DNA of 64,000 nt from Lepidostoma basale (lineage: Eukaryota; Arthropoda; Insecta; Trichoptera; Lepidostomatidae). Below the pieces are notes generated by a model that saw only the letters and a list, made by a program, of their open reading frames with translations, made no database searches and was not told where the DNA came from. This document shows, piece after piece, positions 1-12,484 of this stretch. Within the stretch, counting starts at the first letter, position 1. The number at the start of each line of letters is the position of its first letter. The position numbers were made by a program, and so were the translations under genes. The stretch is taken from contig JAHDVF020000578.1 in assembly GCA_022606425.2 (NCBI GenBank), positions 868,001 to 932,000 of the forward strand, given 5' to 3'.

Positions 1-37
1 ATCTATTAGTTACATAGAACGAAGTTAAGACATATAC

Positions 38-3277
<3,240 letters not shown>

Positions 3278-3660
3278 GGTAAATATTTCAATATTATTTT
3301 ATAAAAGTTACGATCAAAATGACGGGATGACAACCAAATTCCGAAACCGCAGTCATAGACTAAAAACAGACGAAAACATATATTTAAAAAAAAATTCAAT
3401 AATTTAAGTACTTTCGTAAAATATGGTATTTATATTTTAAAAAAGGATTTCGTTTTACTACTATTGTTAGGGGGGTAGAGATGTCAAAGGGGTGAAAGAA
3501 GAATTTAATCGAAATTCACTTTCGATCTGAACAACTTCCTAACGTTTGCCCATGTGATTCGCCAATGTCAATATTATGTTATATAAAATATGCTCCGGGA
3601 TGTATAATAATATGAGATTGAAACCAATATTATTTACTATTTACAAATTTACATTTATTA

Positions 3661-4942
3661 GGTCCTTACATGTGAAATTGGCGTTTTGTATGGAAGGAAC
3701 ATAAAGTTGATTTTTTTTAAATATAATATATTTATTTAATCAAAGTATGTACCATTGCTATCTATGCACTTTTGCCATCTCATAGGTAGAACATGGATCC
3801 CTTTACTAAAAAAAACATTCGGACGGGAATCAATAAAATCTTTAAAGTCGGTTTGGACTGCCCCATCGGAGTTGAATTTTTTCCCTTGCAAGAAGTTATC
3901 CAAATTTTGAAAAAAAATAGTAATCTATTGGGGCGAGGTCCGGAGAGTACGGTGGATGTCTTAAACATTCCAATTGAAGCTCTTCTAATTTGGTAGCCGT
4001 CTGTTGTACAGTGTGTGGTCTAGCGTTATCATGAAGCAGCAGTGGCCTAGAGCGATTAACCAGCCTCGGTTGTTTAGCAGCTAGCTTTTCCATCATGGTT
4101 TGCAGTTGCTGACAATAGACATCTGCCGTAATCGTCTGGCCAGATTTAAGAAAGCTGTAGTGAACGACACCAGCACTAGTCCACCAAACGCTCACAAGTA
4201 ACTTTTTTGGAGTCAATTTTCGCTTGGGGCATGGTTTGGCTGGTTTGGCAGGGTTCAGCCATTGCGATGAGCGCTTCCGATTATCATACAGGATTCACTT
4301 TTCATCACAGGTAATGATTCGATTCAAAATCCCTTCATTATTGTGCCGTTTGATTAATGCAACGCAGCAGTCAACGCGCATTTGTTGATTTGCTTTACTC
4401 AATTCGTGAGGTACCCACCTTTCAAGCTTTTTCACTTTCCCAATTTGCTTCAAGTGGATTAAAACAGTTTTATCACTAACACCGCAGACTGCAGCTAACT
4501 CGGACGTGGTTTGCGATGGATCCGCTTCCACAATAGCCTTCAATTCTTCATTATCAACTTTGGTCTCCGGCCGTCCACGGGGCTTGTTCTGCAGGTCGAA
4601 ATTTCCAGAACGAAAACGTTGGAACCAAAAACGCACTGTGTTTTTTTTTGCGGCACCGTCGCCATACACATCATTAATCCTTCGAGCCGTTTCTGCAGCA
4701 CTGGTGCCACGGTGGAACTCGTACTCGTAAATAACGCGATATTTCAAATTTTCCATTTTGTAAACTGAGTGACGCAAAGAAAAAAAACAATTGAGGAAAA
4801 AACAAATGAATTATAATTTTCGAAACACAAATACTTGAGTAAATAGCTGTATAAATTTGAATTTGGAATTCCTAACCAAAGAGAAGATATTTGAGATCAA
4901 AGTTGCCAGTATGGCAAAACGCCAATTTCATATGTGAGGACC
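3661..4942 (-). mobile_element. Full-length mariner-type DNA transposon with inactivated transposase
   Basis: 1282-bp element between TA target duplications (3659-3660, 4943-4944). The terminal inverted repeats are near-identical over about 30 bp (GGTCCTYACATRTGAAATTG). The transposase on the minus strand starts at 4777 or 4756 (MENLKYR) and has the N-terminal paired-type HTH (R-F-R-S-G-N-F-D-L, K-P-R-G-R-P). The DD34D catalytic aspartates are visible in TCDEK, LLHDNARPH and DLAPIDYYFF. Three lesions are seen: TGA in place of the tryptophan after CDEK (4297-4295), and frame changes in two A-runs near 3910 and 3805. It sits between the divergent genes Rpt4 and EMC7. The clean ends suggest a fairly young insertion. 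Confidence 0.95.
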
Positions 4943-5035
4943 TAATATTAACGAAATACATACAAAAGAAAAAGAAAGATTATTTAAGAACTAAATAGGA
5001 CTTACATGCTATTCGTTGGCTAACGAATTAAAACT

Positions 5036-5510
5036 AACGAAGTAAACGAATTAGAATTAACGAAGGCGGTGATCTGCGGCGAGGACTGATGCTGACGGAA
5101 GCCGGCGCCGGCGTGGCGGCGGGTTGGCCAGCACGAGGACTGCCGGAGGCTGCACGGCACAGAAGCATCGCGGGGATGATGGACCGCGGAGGGCACGGGT
5201 CTCCTTCACAGCGACAGCGGTGGCCAGCATCAGAACCTTGGTTGCTGGCGCCATGCGGCGCGTATATCGCGATCTTCTCCTCGTTCAGATTATCTCCCCG
5301 GCGTTCGGCCGTCCGCCGAGTGCCGGGAAGAGATGTCGCCTCACCGGAGTCCGGTGTGTAAGACAAAGACAGCTGCGTCGCTGTTCGAGCCCCGAGTTGA
5401 AAAAAAATCGCAGGGTGGGGGTTGAAATAACGCCCCCAAATGACAGCTGAGGTGAAGGCCTCCTCGGTCGGCCCCATTGAATCGAACACGTCGGCTTGTT
5501 ATAACGTCAA
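5036..5510 (-). other. GC-rich island with 151-codon reading frame, nature unknown
   Basis: A sharply GC-rich block in AT-rich surroundings. On the minus strand a frame runs from 5489 to 5034 (starts MFDSMGPTEEAF, Pro/Ala/Arg-rich end). A second frame, from 5254, starts MAPATKVLMLATAVAV and could be read as a signal peptide. No domain is recognised. On the minus strand the block ends in imperfect repeats of TTCGTTA / TTAATTCG (about 5030-5060), like the tail of a retroposon. A retroposed GC-rich element or an inactive gene fragment are both possible; I do not call it a gene. Confidence 0.35.
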
Positions 5511-5574
5511 GACGGCATTGCCTTGACCTTCATTAACAATAAATACAGTCCTAGTTTGTGTGTGGTGGGATTTT

Positions 5575-5850
5575 TCTGGAATTATATACTATTAACTCCT
5601 CTACCTTATTCAGCAGACCTCGCGCCGTTGGATTATCATATTTTTAGATTGTTAGAGCATACATTAAGAGGTAAAAACCATATTAATGTTGGAGAAGTGA
5701 AAACGCACTTGAAAAAGTTATCGAACAACTGCTTTCACCTTGGCAAAAGTTGTTCGAAAATTATGGAAATTATTTTGTTTCTTAGTATTTAAAAAATATA
5801 TTATATATTATAAAATGTTCTTTGCCAGCAATAAAACTTTTCAGTCCCCC
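5575..5850 (+). pseudogene. Mariner transposase C-terminal remnant
   Basis: The plus frame 5523-5792 contains L-P-Y-S-A-D-L-A-P-L-D-Y-H-I-F-R, the block around the last catalytic aspartate of mariner transposases, followed by RGKNHINVGEVK. The upstream transposase is missing. It is a second mariner lineage, distinct from the one at 3661-4942 (LDYHIFRLLEH versus IDYYFFSKFG). Confidence 0.8.
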
Positions 5851-6560
5851 TAATATTTAACAGCGAGCTATTTTGCTGTTATACAGCGCAAGCGTAATAT
5901 TACCCGTATATATTATATAAAAGAGCATGCTTTCAAATTAAGCTATGTTGACATCGAACTTGCTATACAGTTTGTAATGAATTTCATTAGCCTAATGCTG
6001 CGCTTGATAATAGAAACGAGGTATGTATATTGTATGCAACTCACTTCAAAAGAAGCAGTTGGACAGCCGCTCGACCATTTCTTTAAAATTAAATTAATTT
6101 TAAACTATTGCAGTATTATGAACGAATACATTCGCATTTATGCATAAAAAATATTATTAATCCATGCGCGTTTCGATGCGATGCGATGGTTAACATTGAA
6201 GTGCTTTTTCCGCCAGGCTGCGCGCTTCGGGACTTCGTACTACCCCACAATCGTAAGATTATAAAGAAAGAAATAGAGTATTCGCGCTTCGATCCTTTTA
6301 GGAAGAAGCACCATCACTCTAGATTATTGATCATACATCTCCTGAACCGAACACGAAGGTTTGGCAAAGGCATGCCTTCCTCCACCTTAAATAATAGTTA
6401 TAAATAATTAAATCGTCGGCCAACATTGTTATTTTATGTATATAATTTTTTTGCCATACAAAAAGACAAATAACTTTGACATAGAGTTAACGTGTGATGT
6501 TATATTATTATCTATGTTCCCTTTGTGTCTTTGATTTCTTTTCTATGACACATACGTCTG
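5851..6560. other. Upstream region of EMC7
   Basis: AT-rich with no recognisable element. A 99-codon plus frame (6108-6407) has no similarity I can name. The core promoter of EMC7 should lie in the last few hundred bases, but no convincing TATA or initiator motif was identified. Confidence 0.4.
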
Positions 6561-6606
6561 ATAGGTGATTGTCAATTTAAATGTTTCTTTAGATAAATAT
6601 TCTAAA

Positions 6607-7290
6607 ATGAAGGAACATATCTATGTGATATTCGTGTTCGTATTATTATCATTATCTTGTTTAAACGCTGCTGACCTAACAGTCGATGAAGAGTTAGGCA
6701 ATGGCAGATATACAATTGAAGGACGAGTGTATCCACCTGATACCTTTGAACCTATCAATTGGCAAGCAGACACCAAGGTCCAAGTGAATGCGGGAGAATT
6801 TTTAGGGTTTCTTAAACAAGACGGTTCTTTCGCCATCAGCAACGTTCCATATGGCTCGTACATTGTTGAAGTGATCAATCCTGATTATGTTTATGAACCC
6901 ATAAGAGTCGAAATTAATTCAAAAGGCAAAACTAGGGCCAGAAAAGTTAATCATATACAAACTTCCCTCGTAATTCAAGTGCCTTACCCACTGAAAATGA
7001 AGGCTCTGTCGAGGTTTAAGTATTTCCAAGTCCGCGAGCAATGGAGAATGACCGACTTCCTCTTTAATCCAATGGTATTGATGATGGTTCTCCCACTTCT
7101 GTTGATCATGGTTCTGCCTAAGATGATGAATGATCCAGAAACGAAAAAAGAAATGGAACAATTGAGCAGTTTCTCTAAAATGCAGGATATGCCGGAGATG
7201 TCTGAAATGATAACTTCTTTCTTCAGTGGTGGGGCGCAGACATCAAAAGCAAATCCCAAAGCTGTTAAAGCATCTAAGAAGAGGCAGTAG
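6607..7290 (+). CDS. EMC7: ER membrane protein complex subunit 7 (EMC7)
   Basis: Subunit of the EMC, the ER insertase that places tail-anchored and multipass membrane proteins. A single exon encodes 227 aa from ATG 6607. An upstream in-frame ATG (6565) would bury the signal peptide, so 6607 is preferred. Residues 1-21 (MKEHIYVIFVFVLLSLSCLNA) form a signal peptide. Residues about 25-130 are the lumenal beta-sandwich (GRYTIEGRVYPP, GEFLGFLKQDGSFAISNVPYGSY, VEVINPDYVYEPIRVEI). Then YPLKMKALSRFKYF, and a transmembrane segment at about 153-175 (FNPMVLMMVLPLLLIMVLP). The cytosolic tail is Met/Lys-rich. AATAAA at 7583 is a plausible poly(A) signal. The frame is intact and matches the family along its whole length. 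Confidence 0.96.
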   Translation: MKEHIYVIFVFVLLSLSCLNAADLTVDEELGNGRYTIEGRVYPPDTFEPINWQADTKVQVNAGEFLGFLKQDGSFAISNVPYGSYIVEVINPDYVYEPIRVEINSKGKTRARKVNHIQTSLVIQVPYPLKMKALSRFKYFQVREQWRMTDFLFNPMVLMMVLPLLLIMVLPKMMNDPETKKEMEQLSSFSKMQDMPEMSEMITSFFSGGAQTSKANPKAVKASKKRQ

Positions 7291-7582
7291 CTATTGCAAT
7301 ATTTTCTCATCACGTTTTTTTAGTAGGTTAAATTAAATGATCAAGTTTGGCGGTTGTAGGAAAAATTGTTGTGAATCAAAATATTACTGTTATGTATTAT
7401 GAACTTCTCAGTCTGTCGGATGGGTGTTTAAAGTTTATTTGATGTGCATAATATTAGAATCAATCTTCTTTTGAAAAATATCCAATAACATTACTCATTT
7501 GACCACTTTTATCTTCTTAATTGTATTAGCAGAATTATTTATATTAAGTCATATTGTATCATTGTTGATGTTGTTTTTTGTA

Positions 7583-7588
7583 AATAAA
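7583..7588 (+). terminator. EMC7 polyadenylation signal
   Basis: AATAAA about 290 bp after the EMC7 stop, the first canonical signal downstream of it. A second AATAAA follows near 7707. Confidence 0.6.
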
Positions 7589-7709
7589 AGTACTTATTAA
7601 ACTTATTTCTGAATTATTTCATTTACCATATCCTAATGTTTTCAATATTTGTTCTCCATTCTTCGTAGTATTATACTAAAATATGAATGCTTTAAATGAC
7701 AAGTGAAAT

Positions 7710-8411
7710 AAAACACAATTTAGAAACCACACTTTATTAAATTTCAACACCCGCAACACAAAAAAAAAAAGATCAGTTGTGAAATCATTTGCACAAATGT
7801 AATCATTTGATAGGCCTTTTTAAAATGGAATAACTAATAAAAAGTTATATCAATGGAATGAAAATAATACTAAAAGATATCTATCACAATTACTTAAAAA
7901 AAAAATACCAAAGATGAGACCCATTTATAATTTTATAAATAATTAATGAATAAAAAATAACTAAGTACGTATCCTCTGAGAACAAATTTCTTAAAAGTGG
8001 ACTACTAGCCAGGAAAACAGTTATGTCCACACATGCAATAGTTTAAGATCTCATTATTTAAAAATAAAATAGCTGGCAACAGTTCTAAGCTTACGTAAAA
8101 AAAATATGGGAAAACTAAGATACATATTGATATGTTAGTGGTTCTTTTAAAACTGTAAAGACAAGATCATAGATAGAAATACTAATTATATCATAGATTT
8201 TTACCTACTATAAAATTGAGCATTAAATAATCTGTTCTATGCAATTTAAGTCATTTCAAAATGAGAACTTATGACATTGATTTTTTTTTACATGAAACAT
8301 GTTTTCTTATATTTTCATACTTGTTCAACGTCTGAATTTATATAATTGACGATAAAATTTCGCTCACCCTTCAGCTTAAGAAGACTAACTATGCATAACC
8401 ATATTACATAT
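7710..8411. other. Intergenic AT-rich DNA between EMC7 and the Dok-like gene
   Basis: Very AT-rich with homopolymer runs. No coding potential, structured repeat or element is recognisable. Confidence 0.4.
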
Positions 8412-8692
8412 TTACTGTTTCTCGAACAGTTAAGTGAAACTCCTTAATTAAGTATTTAATATTGATGAAAATGTCAGTTTTCTAAGAGTTTTATTGAATT
8501 ATATGGGAGCAACATATTTTACCTTACAAGAACATTATCAAATGCGATATTCCATAATGCAAATTAAATAGATATACATAAATATATTGTTTTTCCACAT
8601 GCGCTTCTAGCCATGACCTCTGGATAAAGGGCAGCGAGCTGTGCCGAAACGTGCCATTCACATAAAATATAATAAAACTTCTAAATAATTTA
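8412..8692. mobile_element. T-family foldback element, long form
   Basis: The left arm on the minus strand (CTGTTTCTCGAACAG..., AAAATGTCAGTTTTCTAA) and the right arm on the plus strand (CATAAAATATAATAAAACTT) diverge from a longer centre. The right arm contains GTGCCGAAACGTGCCATTC preceded by a possible GGCA/TGCC hairpin (8629-8645), the same layout as the hammerhead-like cores elsewhere. Confidence 0.65.
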
Positions 8693-9775
8693 CAAATTCA
8701 CCACTATTAAAATATCAAATATATTTCTATTTTATATACAGACTGGTACAAAATGAACTCTTTGATATCTAGCAATTAGAATCGCAGCAAAAGATGGTCC
8801 ACAAAAGATTGTCTTTATCTTTGTCATTTATGTAGTCAATATTGTGGATATTGTGCCATTTCTCACTGTGATCTAAATAGGTTATTTTGCGCCATTGTAT
8901 AGTGATGAACCAGAACAATATTTTGCTGCAAAAAAGTTGGCTTTCTAAACAATTTATAACTACATATTTTGAAACATCAGTATGCTGTGTAGAAATACTA
9001 AAACACAAATTACAAAAACAAAGTAAATTTCAGCACTCTAACATCAAAACACACAAAAATCTTATTTTACTTGAAAGCAATGCCATTATAATTTATTTGT
9101 CAGTAGATAAGTCTTTTGGAGGATATGCATTATTGCAAAGCTTTATATTATACTAATAAATCATTTATTAAACATTCTTCTAATATCATAATTTGGTGTT
9201 CCTAATCATAGAAGTATTTTTAAAAAAGTGTTATCATTTTATGATAGCATAGAAAAAATAGTTACATCAAGTGTCAAAAAAACAAAAAAAAGAAATTATC
9301 TATGAAATAAAATTGTATTATTAAAAATTTCTAGATTTTATTTCAGACAGTTATTTTGGAATGTTTAATAAATATTTAAATATCATTTATTTTGCGTACA
9401 ACCAAATTTATATATACTCGTATATCCTAACATTTTTATTATTAATTATTAAAACACGACAGTTAAGTAAGCACAGTAAGAACACTCGAAAATTTATTTT
9501 TAATATTTAGTAACCTAGTATTTGATTAAGGTCACAAAATCTTTTAATTAAGTATGCTAAACACTCTAAAAATATAAAATACCACTTTAGCAGAAAGCAC
9601 CATTAATGACAAGCATGTACACAGTTTCTTTTAAAATTATATTTGTATATACAAACTAAGGTTGCCATTTTATTAAAGATTGCGTATGTATTTGTTTATT
9701 AATTGCGTATGTATTTGTAAAAACCTTGGTATCTTTGGTTTGAAGATCTGTATCCTTTTCAATAAAGAAGAAATA
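8693..9775. other. Intergenic AT-rich DNA
   Basis: No gene or repeat recognised. The small open frames at 8769-9008 and 8887-9156 overlap on opposite strands and look random. Confidence 0.4.
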
Positions 9776-9880
9776 TCATCTTACAATCACACTCCATTGC
9801 CGGGAATCAAACCCGGGACCTCCGGTGTGGCAGTCAAAGCACTTACCAATCTGCCACGAAGATCGCCAATATCCCAGAAA
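9776..9880 (-). repeat. tRNA-derived SINE, head only
   Basis: On the minus strand this reads GGCAGATTGGTAAGTGC (A-box-like) and GGTTTGATTCCCGGCAATG (B-box-like), the tRNA-related head shared with copies at 17745, 33630 and 58850. The SINE body is missing. It does not fold as an intact tRNA gene. Confidence 0.75.
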
Positions 9881-9984
9881 ATACAATTTTACAAACTGTG
9901 ACAATCTTCCCACATATTAATATAATGATTTGTTCACTAGAATTCACAATTGGCTTAAGAATTCGTTAATATATTTTGTGTTAT

Positions 9985-10249
9985 ATATCGCACGCTTAAT
10001 AGAACACTGGCTTAACTAAAAAAAGCAAGTTTTGCTCAATCTGACATGAATCGGTGTTCTAACAAAAACAGTCGAAAAACACGTACGAATGAAAAAAAAA
10101 CGATATAGTGTAATGGAGGTCAATTGGCAGAATTTTGACTTAATTTTAACGCGAAACGATGGATAGCGTTAACACAAGCCTCTGTCTAATGTTAACTCAA
10201 TTATGACCTAAACCCTAATTGGTCAGTTTACTATTAAGTGTGCGATATG
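9985..10249. mobile_element. MITE with ATATCGCAC termini
   Basis: Inverted ends ATATCGCACGCTTAATAG and CTATTAAGTGTGCGATAT bound 265 bp of non-coding DNA. The terminal nine bases match those of the long-TIR MITE at 39947-40215, so the two probably share a transposase source. Confidence 0.65.
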
Positions 10250-10630
10250 TTAATTTGACTGAAAATTTACTATTAGAGATCTTTTTTGGGTTTTTTTCGC
10301 TATAATTATAATAAACTGTTGTTACACATTGAGTGTATTGAATAAAACAAAAATAAATTGGCTTCTCTGACAAAAAACTGTGAACATAGCGATTACTTCA
10401 CATATTACAAAATACATTTTTTTTTCCTTAAGGCAAACATCAAAGGCATATGCAAAAGCAATATTTTCAATAGGTTGGCACATTCTTTCTAAATGATTCA
10501 TTGTTAAAATTAAAGACCTTAAAATTTATCAAAACATTGAGAGATCATTCATTTTAAGAAAACATGGTTGGTAATTATTTTGCAGTTTTTGTGAAACAAA
10601 AATATCGAATAGAAAATGGTAATTAAAATG

Positions 10631-10951
10631 CTTTAACCCTTAGAATTCTGAACAACGATACATTGTTGTTCGCAAAACCATTGAGAAATGCTAACAAATA
10701 TTATTGTTGTCTAGAAGATGACTTATAAATGTTCAAATTTAAATACTTTTTGTTCTTAAAGTAATGCTCAATTGCGTTCTCGTATGAATAAGCAAGAGAA
10801 AAATAGATAAGGCACACCCGGTAGACGGTATGTGCCATTTTTAATGCACAAACAATGATGTACATAATTTAATAATAATTTTTATTGAAATTAATTAAGA
10901 AGATAGCATTTCTCGCTAGTATTTTGATAGTATCATAGCAGCCAAAGGGTT
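10631..10951. repeat. Possible MITE with TAACCCTT ends
   Basis: TTTAACCCTTAGAATTC on the left and GCAGCCAAAGGGTTAG on the right are imperfect inverted ends about 320 bp apart. They are short and mismatched, so the call is tentative. Confidence 0.35.
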
Positions 10952-11147
10952 AGTAAAATTATATAAATGTATCCATTAACAGTATATATATAACAGAAAG
11001 AAAATGTGTTGCCATTAAAGTAATTTCAAAATTTATTCCATTTATTTTTTATTTTTTTTCTTGGTTAAAACAAATTAAATTTTAGTTAAAGTTTGTAATA
11101 TACATGTAAATTGTTAAAAGATCCAGATGATTAACTAACTAACCATC

Positions 11148-11315
11148 ACACCGTCTCCCCGAAGGGGTAGGCAGAAAGAATGGACTGCCACACTTTAACC
11201 GATGCGGCACTTCATCCTTCTCTTTTCGCCCCCGCAGGAGACGCGGTGTGATGGGTTGCGAACCTCATCGCCACCAATAGGCATCTCCCATCCAGATAAT
11301 ACAACATATAATTGT
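11148..11315 (-). repeat. SINE with LINE-matching 3' tail (minus copy)
   Basis: The minus strand reads GGGAGATGCCTATTGGTGGC, GAGGTTCGCAACCCATCACA, then the shared tail ...TCGGGGAGACGGTGTGATGG. The same unit is found at 36878-37034 and, with a clean target duplication, at 41521-41681. The 3' 60 bases match the end of the (TTAG)n-tail LINE family. Confidence 0.8.
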
Positions 11316-11371
11316 CCTAATCACAGGAACATGGAATTATTAGTATACATGTTTATATTAACATTACGTTT

Positions 11372-11580
11372 GTTGTTTTTTGAACAATGAATTAAAACTC
11401 CGTATTAAACAGTTTAATTTGAATGAAAACGTCTGTTTTCAAGAAGTTTTATTATAATTTATGGGAATGACATGTTTCGCCTTTCTAATACATTTGATAA
11501 TGTTTTAGAAAGGTGAAAAATGCCATTCCCATAAATTATAATAAAACTTCTAGAAAACAGACATTTTCATTGTATTAAAA
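11372..11580. mobile_element. T-family foldback element
   Basis: Inverted pair with long arms: AATGAAAACGTCTGTTTTC...TTTATGGGAATGACATG on the left, CATTCCCATAAATTATAATA...GAAAACAGACATTTTCATT on the right. The left arm on the minus strand contains AAAGGCGAAACATGTCATTCCC, the hammerhead-like 3' half. The right arm has the degraded version (AAAGGTGAAAAATGCC). Confidence 0.8.
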
Positions 11581-12484
11581 ACCAAAAATAACGAAAATTG
11601 TTGAACTTTTCTCAAGTAAAAAGTATTTCATTCGAATTATTGATAGATCTAAATCAGCTGACCTCATTCAGTTAAGTTAGATCATTTTTAAAACACGTGT
11701 TTAAATGAGAGGAAAAAAAAATGTAAAAATTATAAATACTAAGATAATTAAACATATTTAAAAGAAAAACACATTTAAGATCTTCATTAACATTTATAAT
11801 ATGTTGTGCAGCAATTTTTTTATTTTAATATGGAGTTTTATATTATTACATAAATTAATGTGAAAATAATAATATACATATTTTTTTAAATCTCTTGTAT
11901 TGTTGTGATGATAATAATATCGCAAGTAAATAACTATATGATTGTATTGTTTATTATTAACCAAGAAACCCTGAAAACCACATGGAAAAAAAAAACAAAA
12001 GAAAATGTTATCAGTCCTTTATGTTCTTATTTACAAAAAAAACTAAACATAATACGATGGGGTGAAATAAAATGGACATTATAAAGTGCGATGAATGATG
12101 GACTTAAAATTAAACTTATGTAATTCACTAAGAACCTTGAGGCCAAATGAAAAAACATAGAATACTAAAGAAGTGATAAATAAAATAGTAATTATCAAGA
12201 CTCAAATAAAATTGTACCCACAGAATATCAGAACAAAGACAAACATTTAAATTTCTTTAAATGAAGCTTTGGAACAATAACTAAAACTAAAACAAAATCA
12301 GATCCAAAATAAAATATAAACCTTTCATTGGTTTCCGACAGAAACAAGTCTTTTTTTCAATATTCAAATATACAAATAATTTTTTAAACTTTTGCATAGA
12401 ATGTGAGACAGCTACTACAGACTACATATCGTATTAGATTCCTTGTTAAAACTAAAATAAATCAAGCTGTTATCATATAAGAGA
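11581..12484. other. Probable 3' UTR / downstream region of the Dok-like gene
   Basis: AT-rich with no elements recognised. Lying directly after the Dok-like stop codon (12485), at least part of it should be transcribed as 3' UTR. No single poly(A) site can be chosen by eye. Confidence 0.4.

Noticed and set aside
6108..6407. 99-codon plus-strand open frame upstream of EMC7
   Set aside because: No recognisable domain, no plausible start context, and AT-rich composition typical of random frames here.
9776..9880. tRNA-like sequence
   Set aside because: A- and B-box-like stretches are present but no full cloverleaf, and the same unit recurs with a common non-tRNA body, so it is a SINE.
11418..11573. 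Calling the T-family copies active hammerhead ribozymes
   Set aside because: Every copy read here has at least two changes in the first core segment or in GAAAC, so only the architecture is claimed.
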